Of a stretch of DNA of 64,000 nt, positions 25,721 to 36,667 are shown piece by piece. This DNA is from Actibacterium sp. MT2.3-13A (GTDB lineage Bacteria; Pseudomonadota; Alphaproteobacteria; Rhodobacterales; Rhodobacteraceae). The stretch lies in assembly GCF_018139985.1 (NCBI RefSeq), contig NZ_JAGSOU010000010.1:62001-126000 (forward strand), written 5' to 3'. The notes below the pieces were generated by a model. It was not told the origin of the DNA, ran no database searches, and worked only from the letters and a program-made list of their open reading frames with translations. The position numbers and the translations under genes were made by a program. Numbering within the stretch: position 1 is the first letter of the stretch; every line of letters begins with the position of its first letter.

Positions 25721-26887
25721 ATGAGCCGGCAGAACTACATCTTCACCTCGGAATCCGTGTCCGAAGGTCATCCCGACAAGGTTTGCGACCGCATCTCGGA
25801 CGCCATTCTCGACGCCTTCCTCGCCGAGGAGCCGCTGGCGCGCGTCGCCTGTGAGACCTTCGTGACCAGCGGCATGGTCGTGATCGGCGGCGAGGTGGGC
25901 CTGTCGGATCAGGATCGGCTGAAACGCATGATGGGCAGCATCGGCCAGATCGCCCGCGACTGCATCCGCGATATCGGCTACGAGCAGGAGAAGTTCCACT
26001 GGAACACCTGCCATGTGCTGAACTTCCTGCACGAGCAATCCGCCCATATCGCCCAGGGCGTGGACCGCGACGGCGCGGGCGACCAGGGCATCATGTTCGG
26101 CTATGCCGTGAACGAGACGCCCGAGCTGATGCCGGCGCCGATCCAGTATGCCCACGCCATCCTGCGCCGGCTGGCCGAGGCGCGCAAATCGGGGGCCGAG
26201 CCGACGCTGCGTCCGGACGCCAAATCGCAGCTTTCGGTGCGCTACGAGAACGGCAAGCCGGTGGGGGTGAGCTCGATCGTGCTCTCGACCCAGCACGCCA
26301 GCGAGGACCAGACCTCGGACGACATCCGCGCCATCGTTGAGCCCTATATCCGCGAGGTCCTGCCCGAGGGCTGGATCACCGACGAGACCGAGTGGTGGGT
26401 CAACCCCACGGGCACCTTCGTGATCGGCGGGCCCGACGGCGACGCGGGCCTCACCGGGCGCAAGATCATCGTCGACACCTACGGCGGCGCGGCCCCGCAT
26501 GGCGGCGGCGCGTTCTCGGGCAAGGACCCGACCAAGGTCGACCGCTCGGCCGCCTATGCCGCGCGCTATCTCGCCAAGAACGTGGTCGCCGCGGGGCTGG
26601 CCGACCGCTGCACGCTGCAGCTGAGCTACGCCATCGGCGTGGCCAAGCCGTTGTCGATCTATATCGACACCCACGGCACCGGCATCGTGCCCGAGGCCGA
26701 GATCGAGCGCGCCGTGGGCCAAGTCATGGACCTCAGCCCGCGCGGCATCCGGGACCATCTGGACCTGTGCAAGCCGATTTACCAGCGCACCGCCGCCTAC
26801 GGTCATTTCGGCCGTGAACCCGACGCCGACGGCGGCTTCAGCTGGGAGCGCACCGATCTGGTCGAGGCGCTGAAAAAGGCGATCTGA
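25721..26887 (+). CDS. metK: S-adenosylmethionine synthetase
   Basis: A 388-residue enzyme with all MetK landmarks: [20 protein letters not shown] near the N-terminus, the signature [11 protein letters not shown] (about residue 118) and the P-loop-like [19 protein letters not shown] (about residue 262). It makes SAM from methionine and ATP. Translation is probably controlled by the SAM/SAH riboswitch whose last strand overlaps its ribosome binding site. It follows lnt on the same strand with only the riboswitch between, but probably has its own transcript. Confidence 0.97.
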   Translation: MSRQNYIFTSESVSEGHPDKVCDRISDAILDAFLAEEPLARVACETFVTSGMVVIGGEVGLSDQDRLKRMMGSIGQIARDCIRDIGYEQEKFHWNTCHVLNFLHEQSAHIAQGVDRDGAGDQGIMFGYAVNETPELMPAPIQYAHAILRRLAEARKSGAEPTLRPDAKSQLSVRYENGKPVGVSSIVLSTQHASEDQTSDDIRAIVEPYIREVLPEGWITDETEWWVNPTGTFVIGGPDGDAGLTGRKIIVDTYGGAAPHGGGAFSGKDPTKVDRSAAYAARYLAKNVVAAGLADRCTLQLSYAIGVAKPLSIYIDTHGTGIVPEAEIERAVGQVMDLSPRGIRDHLDLCKPIYQRTAAYGHFGREPDADGGFSWERTDLVEALKKAI

Positions 26888-26929
26888 GCCTCCCGGGCTT
26901 GACCCCGCGCGCCTGCAACGCGAAAAAGC

Positions 26930-26960
26930 GGCCCCGGAGGCGATCCGGGGCCCTTCTCTT
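26930..26960 (+). terminator. Rho-independent terminator after metK
   Basis: Nine-base perfect arms GGCCCCGGA/TCCGGGGCC (26930-26938 with 26944-26952), followed by a pyrimidine-rich CTTCTCTT tail, 42 bases after the metK stop and just before trmB. Confidence 0.75.
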
Positions 26961-26972
26961 GATGGACGACGC

Positions 26973-27686
26973 ATGACCGACGGCAAACACCCCTCTGGCG
27001 CGCCCTGGCGCAATTTCTACGGCCGGCTCAAGGGCAAGGGGCTGCGCAAGTCGCAGGAGGCCTTTCTCGACGAGGATCTGGCCAGGCTCTCGCCCGGGGC
27101 GGTGGACTGGGAGGCGAACCCCGAGCGCAGGCCGCTCGATCTCCAGGCGCTGTTCGGCGGGCGCGAGGTGTGGCTCGAGGTCGGTTTCGGCGGCGGCGAG
27201 CACATGGTGCATCAGGCCGCGCGGCACCCCGAGGCCGGGATCATCGGCTGCGAGCCCTTCATCAACGGTGTCGCGATGCTGTTGGGCAAGATCCGCGAGG
27301 CCGGGGTGGAGAACGTGGCGGTGCATCCCGGCGATGTGCGTGACCTCTTCGATGTGCTGCCCGATGCCTCGATCTCGCGCGCCTTCCTGCTCTATCCCGA
27401 CCCCTGGCCGAAGAAGAAGCATCACCGCCGCCGCTTCGTCATGCCGGAATACCTGGAGCCGCTGGCCCGGGTGCTGAAACCCGGCGCGGCGTTCCGCGTG
27501 GCGACCGACATCCCGGACTATGTGCGCCAGACGCTGGAGCAGGTGCCGCGCCAGGGCTTCGAGTGGCTGGCCGAGCGCCCCGCAGACTGGCGCGAGCCCT
27601 GGGACGATTGGATTTCCACCCGCTACGAGCAGAAGGCGCTGCGCGAGGGCCGGGTGCCGCATTACCTGACGTTTCGCAGGCGGTGA
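26973..27686 (+). CDS. trmB: tRNA (guanine-N7-)-methyltransferase
   Basis: A 237-residue SAM-dependent methyltransferase with the SAM-binding LEVGFGGGEHM near residue 70 and the TrmB signature YPDPWPKKKHHRRRFV near residue 145. It forms m7G46 in the variable loop of tRNAs. Its start at 26973 lies only 13 bases beyond the metK terminator, so its promoter may overlap the metK 3' region or it may be read by read-through. Confidence 0.94.
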   Translation: MTDGKHPSGAPWRNFYGRLKGKGLRKSQEAFLDEDLARLSPGAVDWEANPERRPLDLQALFGGREVWLEVGFGGGEHMVHQAARHPEAGIIGCEPFINGVAMLLGKIREAGVENVAVHPGDVRDLFDVLPDASISRAFLLYPDPWPKKKHHRRRFVMPEYLEPLARVLKPGAAFRVATDIPDYVRQTLEQVPRQGFEWLAERPADWREPWDDWISTRYEQKALREGRVPHYLTFRRR

Positions 27687-27696
27687 GGGCGGGACG

Positions 27697-27730
27697 CCTC
27701 CGGCGGGAGTATTTTTGCCAAGAAGAAAGG
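27697..27730. repeat. Copy of a dispersed extragenic repeat
   Basis: CCTCCGGCGGGAGTATTTTT followed by GCCAAGAAGAAAGG, directly after trmB. The same sequence occurs as an inverted pair at 38755-38834, also between genes. The hairpin part is CCTCCGGCGGGAG with a T run, so single copies may act as terminators. Confidence 0.75.
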
Positions 27731-27796
27731 GGCGCGGCGCATGGACGGGTGGGCCGCGCTGCGCTATCAGACGGCTGAGCCACAGGAGAGGTAGAC

Positions 27797-29149
27797 ATGT
27801 CCGGCCACGGTGACCCCATTCCCATGACCTCGCGCAGATCCGGCCCGCTGACCGGCGAGGCGCATGTGCCGGGCGACAAGTCGATCAGCCACCGCTCGCT
27901 GATCCTGGGCGCGCTGGCGGTGGGCGAGACCCATATCACCGGCCTGCTCGAAGGGCAGGACGTGCTGGACACGGCACGCGCGATGCGTGCCTTCGGCGCC
28001 GAGCTGACCCATCACGGCACCGGCGCGTGGACGGTCGGCGGCGTCGGCGTCGGCGGCTTTGCCGAGCCTTCGGACGTGATCGATTGCGGCAATTCGGGCA
28101 CCGGCGTGCGGCTGATCATGGGGGCGATGGCGACCTCGCCCATCACCGCCACCTTCACCGGCGACGCCTCGCTGCGCGGCCGGCCGATGGGGCGGGTGAC
28201 CGATCCGCTGGCGCTGTTCGGCGCGCGCGCCTATGGCCGCAGCGGCGGGCGGCTGCCGATGACCGTGGTCGGGGCGGCCGAGCCGGTGCCGGTGCGCTAT
28301 ACCGTGCCCGTGCCCTCGGCGCAGGTGAAATCGGCGGTTCTGCTGGCCGGGCTGAACGCGCCGGGCGAGACCGTCGTGATCGAGAAGGAGGCCACGCGCG
28401 ATCACACCGAGCGGATGCTGACGGGATTCGGCGCCCAGTGCCGGGTCGAGGACAGCGAGGAGGGCCGGGTGATCACGCTGACCGGCCAGCCGGAGCTGCT
28501 GCCGCAGACCATCGTCGTGCCGCGCGATCCCAGCTCCGCCGCCTTCCCGGTCTGCGCCGCGCTGATCGTCGAGGGCTCGGACGCGCTGGTGCCCAATATC
28601 GGGCTGAACCCGACGCGGGCGGGGCTGTTCACCACGCTGCAGGAGATGGGTGCGGACCTGACCTTCGAAAACATGCGCGAGGAAGGCGGCGAGCCGGTGG
28701 CCGATCTGCGCGCGAGGTTCTCGCCGAACATGAAGGGCATCGAGGTGCCGCCCGAGCGCGCGCCTTCGATGATTGACGAATATCCGATCCTGTCGGTGGT
28801 GGCCTGTTTCGCCGAGGGCGCGACCGTGATGAAGGGCGTCAAGGAACTGCGGGTCAAGGAAAGCGACCGCATCGACGCCATGGCGCGCGGACTGGAAGCC
28901 TGCGGCGCCACCGTCGAGGAGGACGAGGACACGCTGATCGTGCACGGGATGGGGCCGGGCGGCCTGCCGGGCGGGGCGACCTGCGCCGCAAGGCTTGATC
29001 ACCGGATCGCGATGTCCTTCCTCTGCGCCGGCATGGCGGCGCAGCAGCCGGTGACGGTGGATGACGCCGGGCCGATCGCCACCTCCTTCCCGGTCTTCGA
29101 GCCGCTGATGGAGAAGCTGGGCGCGCAGTTCGTTCGGGCGGGCGAATGA
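27797..29149 (+). CDS. aroA: 3-phosphoshikimate 1-carboxyvinyltransferase (EPSP synthase)
   Basis: A 450-residue EPSP synthase. The N-terminal substrate loop is [18 protein letters not shown], followed by [24 protein letters not shown] and the C-terminal [16 protein letters not shown]. It transfers enolpyruvate to shikimate 3-phosphate in aromatic amino acid synthesis and is the glyphosate target. The length and signature [13 protein letters not shown] suggest a class II-like (glyphosate-tolerant) form, but I cannot confirm that. It overlaps cmk by four bases (ATGA). Confidence 0.96.
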   Translation: MSGHGDPIPMTSRRSGPLTGEAHVPGDKSISHRSLILGALAVGETHITGLLEGQDVLDTARAMRAFGAELTHHGTGAWTVGGVGVGGFAEPSDVIDCGNSGTGVRLIMGAMATSPITATFTGDASLRGRPMGRVTDPLALFGARAYGRSGGRLPMTVVGAAEPVPVRYTVPVPSAQVKSAVLLAGLNAPGETVVIEKEATRDHTERMLTGFGAQCRVEDSEEGRVITLTGQPELLPQTIVVPRDPSSAAFPVCAALIVEGSDALVPNIGLNPTRAGLFTTLQEMGADLTFENMREEGGEPVADLRARFSPNMKGIEVPPERAPSMIDEYPILSVVACFAEGATVMKGVKELRVKESDRIDAMARGLEACGATVEEDEDTLIVHGMGPGGLPGGATCAARLDHRIAMSFLCAGMAAQQPVTVDDAGPIATSFPVFEPLMEKLGAQFVRAGE

Positions 29150-29754
29150 GCTTCACCATCGCCATCGACGGGCCTGCGGCGGCGGGCAAGGGCACGCTAT
29201 CGAAGGCGGTGGCGGCGCATTTCGGCTTCGCCCATCTCGACACCGGACTGCTCTACCGCGCCACCGGGCGGCGGGTGCTGGACGGGCTCGACCCGGTGGC
29301 GGCGGCCGAAAGCCTGCGCCCCGAGGATCTGGACCGCGACGACCTGCGCACGCCCGAGGTGGCCGACGCCGCCAGCAAGGTGGCCGCGATCGCGGAGGTG
29401 CGCGCGGCGCTGGTGGATTTCCAGCGCGCCTTTGCCCGGCGCTCGGGCGGCGCGGTGCTGGACGGGCGCGACATCGGCACCGTGATTTGCCCCGAGGCGG
29501 AGGTGAAGCTCTTCGTCACGGCCAGCGCCGAGGTTCGCGCCGAGCGCCGCTATCTGGAGCTGACCGGCCAGGGGCATGCCGTGACCCGCGCGCAGGTGCT
29601 GGCCGATGTGCAGGCGCGCGACGCCCGCGACAGCGAACGCGCCACGGCGCCGCTGAAGCCGGCCGCGGACGCGGTGGTGCTGGACACCTCGGAACTGTCG
29701 ATCGAGGCGGCGGTCGCCAGGGCGATCGCGGTGATCGAGGCTGCGCGCCGTTAG
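29146..29754 (+). CDS. cmk: Cytidylate kinase
   Basis: A 202-residue nucleoside monophosphate kinase. It has the P-loop [17 protein letters not shown] at residues 5-21, [11 protein letters not shown] for the CMP site, and [22 protein letters not shown]. It phosphorylates CMP and dCMP. It is translationally coupled to aroA through ATGA and precedes rpsA by 210 bases, the common proteobacterial aroA-cmk-rpsA order. Confidence 0.95.
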   Translation: MSFTIAIDGPAAAGKGTLSKAVAAHFGFAHLDTGLLYRATGRRVLDGLDPVAAAESLRPEDLDRDDLRTPEVADAASKVAAIAEVRAALVDFQRAFARRSGGAVLDGRDIGTVICPEAEVKLFVTASAEVRAERRYLELTGQGHAVTRAQVLADVQARDARDSERATAPLKPAADAVVLDTSELSIEAAVARAIAVIEAARR

Positions 29755-29964
29755 GGGCCTTTTTTCCAAGGGCCTTGCTCCCTCCCCGGCAACAGGGTAT
29801 AGACGCCCCGTCGACAAGGCGGGAACAGCCGGATGACGCGGGCAGGGTCGGGGATAACCACCGGCCCTTCGTGTTTTTGGCGTGACCGTGCAGTGACCAA
29901 CCCAAAGACCGGCGGAGACAACCGCGCGGCCAGCTAAAGCGTTAGTAAAGGAAACCGAGACCAG

Positions 29965-31644
29965 ATGGCTCAAAACGCATCGATGGAGGAATTCGAAGCC
30001 CTCCTGCAAGAAAGCTTCGAGATCGACACGCCGCAAGAAGGCAGCGTTGTCAAAGGCCGCGTGATCGCCGTCGAGGCAGGTCAGGCCATCATCGACGTCG
30101 GCTACAAGATGGAAGGCCGCGTTGATCTGAAAGAATTCGCAAATCCCGGCGAAGCGCCGGAAATCGCCGTCGGCGACGAGGTGGAGGTGTTCCTCGACCG
30201 CGTGGAGAACGCCCGTGGCGAGGCTGTCATCAGCCGTGACAAGGCCCGCCGCGAGGAAGCCTGGGACCGCCTGGAAAAAGCCTATGCCGACGAGCTGCGC
30301 GTCGAAGGCGCGATCTTCGGCCGCGTCAAGGGTGGCTTCACCGTCGATCTGGGCGGTGCCGTGGCCTTCCTGCCCGGCTCCCAGGTTGACGTGCGCCCCG
30401 TGCGCGACGCCGGCCCGCTGATGGGTCTGAAGCAGCCCTTCCAGATCCTGAAGATGGATCGCCGCCGCGGCAACATCGTTGTCTCGCGCCGCGCCATCCT
30501 GGAAGAATCGCGTGCCGAGCAGCGCGCCGAGGTCATCGCCAAGCTCTCCGAAGGCGATGCGGTTGACGGCGTGGTCAAGAACATCACCGAATACGGTGCC
30601 TTCGTGGACCTGGGCGGTGTGGACGGCCTGCTGCACGTCACCGACATGGCCTGGCGCCGCGTCAACCACCCCTCCGAGATCCTGTCGATCGGTGAGACCG
30701 TCAAGGTCCAGGTCATCAAGATCAACAAGGACACCCACCGTATCAGCCTGGGCATGAAGCAGCTGCAGGCCGACCCGTGGGATTCGGTGGAAGCCAAGTT
30801 CCCGCTGGGCTCGGTCCACAAGGGCCGCGTCACCAACATCACCGACTACGGTGCGTTCGTTGAGCTGGAGCCCGGCGTCGAGGGCCTGGTGCACGTCTCG
30901 GAAATGTCCTGGACCAAGAAGAACGTGCATCCCGGCAAGATCGTCTCGACCTCGCAGGAGGTGGACGTCATGGTGCTGGAGATCGACACCGCCAAGCGCC
31001 GCGTGTCGCTGGGTCTCAAGCAGTGCATGCGCAACCCGTGGGAAGTCTTCGCCGAATCCCACCCCGTGGGCACCGAGGTCGAGGGCGAGGTCAAGAACAT
31101 CACCGAATTCGGTCTGTTCATCGGTCTCGACGACGACATCGACGGCATGGTGCACCTCTCCGACCTGAGCTGGGATCAGCGCGGCGAAGAGGCCATCCAG
31201 AACTACCACAAGGGCGACGTGGTCAAGGCCGTGGTCACCGAGGTGGACACCGACAAGGAGCGCATCTCGCTCTCCGTCAAGGCGCTGGAAGGCGATCCGT
31301 TCGCCGAGGCCGTTGGCGGCGTGAAGCGCGGCTCGGTCATCACCGTCGAGGTCACCGCGATCGAGGATGGCGGCATCGAGGTGGAATACGAGGGCATGAA
31401 GTCCTTCATCCGCCGCTCCGACCTGTCGCGTGACCGCGCCGAGCAGCGCCCCGAGCGCTTTCAGGTCGGCGACAAGGTCGATGTCCGCGTCACCAACATC
31501 GACAGCAAGACCCGCCGTCTGGGCCTGTCGATCAAGGCGCGCGAGATCGCCGAAGAGAAAGAGGCCGTCGAACAGTATGGCTCGTCCGACTCGGGCGCCT
31601 CGCTGGGCGACATCCTGGGCGCGGCCCTGAAGGGCAACGAGTAA
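29965..31644 (+). CDS. rpsA: 30S ribosomal protein S1
   Basis: A 559-residue protein with six S1 RNA-binding domains in tandem. The repeated GXVXXITXYGAFVXLXXGVXGLXHXS pattern is visible, for example VKNITEYGAFVDLGGVDGLL and VTNITDYGAFVELEPGVEGL. The N-terminal domains dock S1 on the ribosome and the later ones bind mRNA leaders. The synonymous codon choice is visibly more biased than in neighbours (GGT and CGT more frequent), as expected for a highly expressed gene. An autoregulatory leader would lie in the 210 bases upstream but I do not see a defined structure. Confidence 0.97.
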   Translation: MAQNASMEEFEALLQESFEIDTPQEGSVVKGRVIAVEAGQAIIDVGYKMEGRVDLKEFANPGEAPEIAVGDEVEVFLDRVENARGEAVISRDKARREEAWDRLEKAYADELRVEGAIFGRVKGGFTVDLGGAVAFLPGSQVDVRPVRDAGPLMGLKQPFQILKMDRRRGNIVVSRRAILEESRAEQRAEVIAKLSEGDAVDGVVKNITEYGAFVDLGGVDGLLHVTDMAWRRVNHPSEILSIGETVKVQVIKINKDTHRISLGMKQLQADPWDSVEAKFPLGSVHKGRVTNITDYGAFVELEPGVEGLVHVSEMSWTKKNVHPGKIVSTSQEVDVMVLEIDTAKRRVSLGLKQCMRNPWEVFAESHPVGTEVEGEVKNITEFGLFIGLDDDIDGMVHLSDLSWDQRGEEAIQNYHKGDVVKAVVTEVDTDKERISLSVKALEGDPFAEAVGGVKRGSVITVEVTAIEDGGIEVEYEGMKSFIRRSDLSRDRAEQRPERFQVGDKVDVRVTNIDSKTRRLGLSIKAREIAEEKEAVEQYGSSDSGASLGDILGAALKGNE

Positions 31645-31711
31645 GCCCAAGGGCTTACCTGACCGCCTGTGAACTGGAACGGCCCCGCGATCCGCGGGGC
31701 CGTTTTCTTTT
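31641..31711 (+). terminator. rpsA terminator with accessory stop-codon hairpin
   Basis: A perfect 8-base hairpin GTAAGCCC-AA-GGGCTTAC (31641-31658) contains the rpsA stop codon. A strong rho-independent terminator follows: 12-base arms AACGGCCCCGCG/CGCGGGGCCGTT (31678-31689 with 31693-31704), then TTCTTTT. Confidence 0.92.
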
Positions 31712-31988
31712 GGTCGCGCCGCGAAACCGCCCCTCGGCGCCAAACCGGACGGGCGCGGCCTCCGAATCATGCGCGTGGCTGTCCCCGCCGCGCGCGGGTG
31801 AACGCCGCGCGATTGGCCCGCGGTAGGCGTCATGCCCGGCGGCTGGCCTCGGAAATCGCGTCGAAGGCAGCAGTTTTCCCCCGCATTTCAATGGTTTCTG
31901 TTTCTCTGTCGGGAAAACGCGCATATAGTCGCAACGACGAGACACTCAACCGGCGCAGCACCAGGCGCCATCCGCGGGGGAGGCGCCC
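31712..31988. other. Intergenic region upstream of ihfB
   Basis: About 277 bases without a convincing gene. The final third is more AT-rich and contains CATATAGT near 31921-31928, a plausible -10 for ihfB, but no clear -35 was found. Confidence 0.4.
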
Positions 31989-32273
31989 ATGATCCGTTCC
32001 GAGTTGATCCAGAAAATCGCCGAGGAGAACCCGCATCTCTACCAACGGGATGTCGAGCGGATCGTGAACACCATCTTCGAAGAGATCATCTCGGCCATGG
32101 CCCGCGGCGACCGGGTCGAGCTGCGCGGCTTCGGCGCCTTCTCGGTGAAGAAGCGCGAGGCCCGCATCGGCCGGAACCCGCGCACCGGCGAGGCGGTGGA
32201 GGTTGAAGAGAAATACGTTCCGTTCTTTAAGACGGGCAAGCTGCTGCGCGAACGCCTGAACGACGAGAAATAG
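31989..32273 (+). CDS. ihfB: Integration host factor subunit beta
   Basis: A 94-residue DNABII protein. It begins [21 protein letters not shown], contains [30 protein letters not shown], and its DNA-binding arm is [26 protein letters not shown] with the intercalating Pro in RNPRTG. It bends DNA as the IHF heterodimer with IhfA. Its place between rpsA and a LapA-domain gene is conserved in this group. Confidence 0.95.
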   Translation: MIRSELIQKIAEENPHLYQRDVERIVNTIFEEIISAMARGDRVELRGFGAFSVKKREARIGRNPRTGEAVEVEEKYVPFFKTGKLLRERLNDEK

Positions 32274-32284
32274 ACGGACATCCG

Positions 32285-32665
32285 ATGCGATACCTGCGCT
32301 ACCTGTTCCTTGCGGTGCTGGCGATCTGCCTGATCACCGTGGCCCTGGCCAACCGTCAGATCGTGACCCTGCGCCTGCTGCCCGAGGAAATGGCGGCGTT
32401 CTCCGGGATCTCCTGGCAACTGCACCTGCCGCTTTTCCTGGTGGTGTTCCTGGGCATCGTGGCGGGGCTTCTGATCGGCTTCGTCTGGGAATGGCTGCGC
32501 GAGGCGAGGCTGCGCGCCGAGGCCGGCCGCGCCCGGCGCGAGGCCGCCACGCTGGAGCGCGAGGTCAAGCGCCTGAAGCACAGCCAGGCCGAGAGCGAGG
32601 GTAAGGACGAGGTCCTGGCCCTGCTCGAGGACGGCGGCGGCAAGGCGGGGCGAGCGGGCGCGTGA
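32285..32665 (+). CDS. LapA (DUF1049) domain membrane protein
   Basis: A 126-residue protein with two membrane helices (about residues 5-22 and 42-65, around [19 protein letters not shown]) followed by a charged coiled-coil ([27 protein letters not shown]). This is the LapA/LapB-partner layout, and in enterobacteria such proteins tune lipopolysaccharide synthesis. It sits 11 bases after ihfB and overlaps trpF, so all three are probably on one transcript. The role in this organism is inferred from family. Confidence 0.85.
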   Translation: MRYLRYLFLAVLAICLITVALANRQIVTLRLLPEEMAAFSGISWQLHLPLFLVVFLGIVAGLLIGFVWEWLREARLRAEAGRARREAATLEREVKRLKHSQAESEGKDEVLALLEDGGGKAGRAGA

Positions 32666-33309
32666 CCGCCGATATCCGGGTCAAGATCTGCGGCCTGCGC
32701 GACGCGGCCTCGATCGCGGCTGCGGTGGCGGCGGGGGCGGCCTATGTCGGATTTGTCTTCTTCCCGAAATCGCCGCGCGCCGTGACCCCCGACGAGGCGC
32801 GCGCGCTGGCCGCCGAGGTGCCGCCCGGCGTCGCCAAGGTGGCGCTGGTGGTCGATGCCGACGACGCCACTCTGGACGGGATCGTGGGCGAGGTGCCGCT
32901 CGACATGCTCCAGCTGCACGGCTCGGAGACGCCGGCGCGCGTGGCCGAGATCCGGGCGCGCTACGGGTTGCCGGTGATGAAGGCGGTGGGGATCGCCGAA
33001 GAGGCGGATCTGCCCAAGCTGGCCGAATTCGGACGGGTGGCCGATCAGATCCTGGTGGACGCCAAGCCGCCGAAAGGGGCCGCGCTGCCCGGCGGCAATG
33101 CGATCGCCTTCGACTGGCGGCTGATCGCGAACCGGCGCTGGCCGGTGCCGTGGATGCTGGCCGGCGGCCTGACGCCGGAAAACGTGGCGCTGGCCATCCG
33201 CATGACCGGGGCGAAACAGGTCGATGTCTCCTCTGGCGTGGAAAGCGCGCCGGGGGTGAAGGACGCGGACCTGATCCGCGCCTTCATCGCGGCTGCCCGG
33301 CGGGCCTGA
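32662..33309 (+). CDS. trpF: Phosphoribosylanthranilate isomerase
   Basis: A 215-residue (beta/alpha)8 enzyme with [15 protein letters not shown] at the N-terminus (catalytic Cys), [26 protein letters not shown] and the phosphate site [14 protein letters not shown]. It performs the Amadori step of tryptophan synthesis. The start is GTG at 32662, overlapping the previous stop as GTGA. trpB follows, while trpA is elsewhere (40,997-41,788). Confidence 0.94.
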   Translation: MTADIRVKICGLRDAASIAAAVAAGAAYVGFVFFPKSPRAVTPDEARALAAEVPPGVAKVALVVDADDATLDGIVGEVPLDMLQLHGSETPARVAEIRARYGLPVMKAVGIAEEADLPKLAEFGRVADQILVDAKPPKGAALPGGNAIAFDWRLIANRRWPVPWMLAGGLTPENVALAIRMTGAKQVDVSSGVESAPGVKDADLIRAFIAAARRA

Positions 33310-33401
33310 GCGCCGCCAGGCCCGCCGGCGCGGCGATTTTCTCATGGTCAATCCCGGCCCTTCGCCCTAAACACGACAGGCAGAGAGCGGGGAGTTCAAC
33401 C

Positions 33402-34634
<1,233 letters not shown>

Positions 34635-34677
34635 AATGGCCGGCGCCGGTCGTAAACTCAGGTTTATGCCGGTCTGA

Positions 34678-34695
34678 GCGGGGTTTATGCCCCGC
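34678..34695 (+). terminator. Hairpin downstream of trpB
   Basis: GCGGGG-TTTATG-CCCCGC hairpin 43 bases after the trpB stop, followed by an AT-rich CAATTAAA. GGTTTATGCC occurs twice here, once in the loop region and once 21 bases upstream. Plausible weak terminator. Confidence 0.4.
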
Positions 34696-34798
34696 CAATT
34701 AAACCCCAGGTCGATGGAGGAGGCCGCCCGGGCGTGCTTTCCGTTCTCTCGCAGCGCCGCACGGGGTGTGTGGCCGCGAACCGGAAAGGAATGTGAAG

Positions 34799-35503
34799 AT
34801 GAAGATCAAGAAATTCATTGCCATCTCGGCCGCCACCGCCCTGATGTCGGGAACCGCCATCGCCCAGCAGCAGAATGATCCGGTGATCGACGGTATCGTC
34901 TCGGAACTGGCCGCCGACGGCTACGCCAGGATCGAGATCCGCCGCACCCTGACGGGCCGTATCAAGGTCGAGGCCCGCAACGAACTGCGGGAGACCGAGC
35001 GGGTCTATGACCGCGACGGCAACCTGCTGCAGGAAGAGGGCCGCGGCCAGGGCCAGGAGGTCTCGCGCAGCTACGATGCCCAGGGCAACGTCCTGAGCGA
35101 GGAGGTCAAATCGTCGGATGACGGTGCCACCGAAGACGAATCGAGTGATGACGACAGCACCGACGATGACGAGTCGGACGATGACAGCGCCGACGACGAC
35201 AGCTCGGACGATGACGGTTCCGACGACGACTCGGGCGATGACGATTCGGGCGACGGCTCCGATGACGACAGCTCGGACGACGACTCGGGCGACGACGGCG
35301 ACGACGATCACGGCGGCAACAGCGGCAGCGGCGGCGGCGACCAAGGCGGTCAGGACGACGACTCCTCCGACGACGACGGCCAGGACGATGATGACTCCTC
35401 GGATGATGATGACCAGGATGACGATCAGGAAGACGACTCTTCGGACGACGACGGTGAAGATGATGACTCCGGCGACGAAGACGGCGATGATGACGGCAAA
35501 TAA
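34799..35503 (+). CDS. Exported protein with PepSY-like domain and long Asp/Ser-rich tail
   Basis: A 234-residue protein with three parts. The signal peptide is FIAISAATALMSGTAIAQ (cleavage near residue 23). A folded domain of about 75 residues resembles PepSY-type modules (DGIVSELAADGYARIEIRR, TGRIKVEARNE, RVYDRDGNLLQEEG). From about residue 103 to the end the protein is almost entirely Asp, Ser, Glu and Gly in DSSDDD/DDSGDD-type units. The tail should be disordered and strongly anionic, suited to binding calcium or other cations. The start at 34799 has AAGGA upstream. It is the first of a three-gene unit with a related exported protein and a LuxR-type regulator. Confidence 0.75.
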   Translation: MKIKKFIAISAATALMSGTAIAQQQNDPVIDGIVSELAADGYARIEIRRTLTGRIKVEARNELRETERVYDRDGNLLQEEGRGQGQEVSRSYDAQGNVLSEEVKSSDDGATEDESSDDDSTDDDESDDDSADDDSSDDDGSDDDSGDDDSGDGSDDDSSDDDSGDDGDDDHGGNSGSGGGDQGGQDDDSSDDDGQDDDDSSDDDDQDDDQEDDSSDDDGEDDDSGDEDGDDDGK

Positions 35504-35591
35504 GGACCGGCGCGCATACTGAGCGCGGGTCAGGCCCGGCGTCCCGGCCGATTTCGGTTTGCGGGGCGTCGGCGTGGTTGGAAAAGGTGAC

Positions 35592-36113
35592 ATGATGCAG
35601 CGCAGGCAGTTTCTCGTGCAGCTTCTGGCGGCTTCGGCCCTCGCCACGGCCGTGGCCGCGGGCCCGGCTGCCGCGGCCAGCCTGGAAGATCGCGTGGTGG
35701 CCCAGCTCCGGGAGCAGGGCTTCACCTCGATCCGGGTGTCGCGCACCCTGCTGGGCCGGATGCGGATCGTCGCGCACGGGGGCGGGTATGAACGCGAGAT
35801 CATCCTCAACCCCCGCACGGGCGAGATCCTCCGTGATTTCTGGGAAGGCCAGGAGCCCGGCGGCGGGCTGATCGCTCCGGACCGGAGCGGCGATCGTTCC
35901 GGCCCGGGCGGCAGGGACGGCGATGACGATGGCAAGGACGACGACGGCAGCGACGACGACGGCAAGGACGACGATAGCGGCAGCGACGACAGCGGCGGCG
36001 ACGACGACAGCGGCGGCGACGACAACAGCGACGACAGCGGCGAGGATGACGACGGTGGCGACGACGACGGCGGGGAAGATGACGACAGCGGGGATGACAA
36101 GGATGACAGATGA
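35592..36113 (+). CDS. Second exported PepSY-like protein with acidic Gly/Asp tail
   Basis: A 173-residue paralogue of the preceding protein. The signal peptide carries an Arg pair (QRRQFLVQLLAASALATAVA), Tat-like in appearance. The domain at residues 30-85 parallels the first protein (VAQLREQGFTSIRVSRTLLGRMRIVA, then NPRTGEILRDFWEG). The tail from about residue 105 is (D/G/S)-rich with DDDGKDDDGSDDDG-type units. Its stop overlaps the start of the LuxR-type gene (ATGA). Start codon is ATG at 35592 or 35595. Function unknown; the tail again suggests cation binding. Confidence 0.75.
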   Translation: MMQRRQFLVQLLAASALATAVAAGPAAAASLEDRVVAQLREQGFTSIRVSRTLLGRMRIVAHGGGYEREIILNPRTGEILRDFWEGQEPGGGLIAPDRSGDRSGPGGRDGDDDGKDDDGSDDDGKDDDSGSDDSGGDDDSGGDDNSDDSGEDDDGGDDDGGEDDDSGDDKDDR

Positions 36114-36667
36114 ACCGCGACCCGCACCCTGCGGCCGGCCCCGGTAGGCGGCGCGGGCGCAAGGCGATGACGGACAGGATCTTCATAGCGGCCGTGTGGC
36201 TCGTTCAGGCGCTCTGCGCCGTGTTTTTCGTCTCGGATATCTTCCTGACGGTGGTGGGCGCGCGCAGCACGCCGCTCAGCTGGCAGACCCGCGAACTGCT
36301 GGAGATCGGCGCCGCATTGGGGTTGATCCTCGGGCTGGTGCTGGGGGCCATGGCGTTGCGGCGCACCATGCAGCGCAGCGCCCGCGCCCATGAGCAGCTG
36401 CGCTTGGCGCGCGGCGCCTTCCTGGACGTCATCGAGGAACGGTTCACGGCCTGGGCGCTGACCCCGGCCGAACGCGACGTGGCGCTGTTCTCGATCAAGG
36501 GGCTGAGCACGGCCGAGATCGCGGCGCTGCGCAACACCTCCGAGGGCACGGTGAAGGCCCAGACCAACGCGATCTACCGCAAGGCAGGGGTCAGCGGCCG
36601 CCCGCAGCTTCTGAGCCTGTTCATCGACGACCTGATGGACGATGCGCTGCCCCCCGGAAAAGGCTAG
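36110..36667 (+). CDS. Membrane-anchored LuxR-type HTH regulator
   Basis: A 185-residue protein. Two hydrophobic helices near the N-terminus (IFIAAVWLVQALCAVFFVSDIF and LEIGAALGLILGLVLGAMAL) are followed by a linker and a C-terminal LuxR/GerE HTH (LTPAERDVALFSIKGLSTAEI, then TSEGTVKAQTNAIYRKAGVSGRPQLL). There is no receiver domain. The HTH would face the cytoplasm with both termini inside. Its four-base overlap with the acidic-tail gene implies a shared function, perhaps sensing the envelope or cation state through those proteins. Its 3' end overlaps the convergent DUF2237 gene by 4 bases. Confidence 0.82.
   Translation: MNRDPHPAAGPGRRRGRKAMTDRIFIAAVWLVQALCAVFFVSDIFLTVVGARSTPLSWQTRELLEIGAALGLILGLVLGAMALRRTMQRSARAHEQLRLARGAFLDVIEERFTAWALTPAERDVALFSIKGLSTAEIAALRNTSEGTVKAQTNAIYRKAGVSGRPQLLSLFIDDLMDDALPPGKG

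Noticed and set aside
34799-36113. RTX-type or S-layer calcium-binding repeats in the acidic tails
   Set aside because: The GGXGXDXXX nonapeptide of RTX proteins is absent; the tails are simple Asp/Ser/Gly runs.
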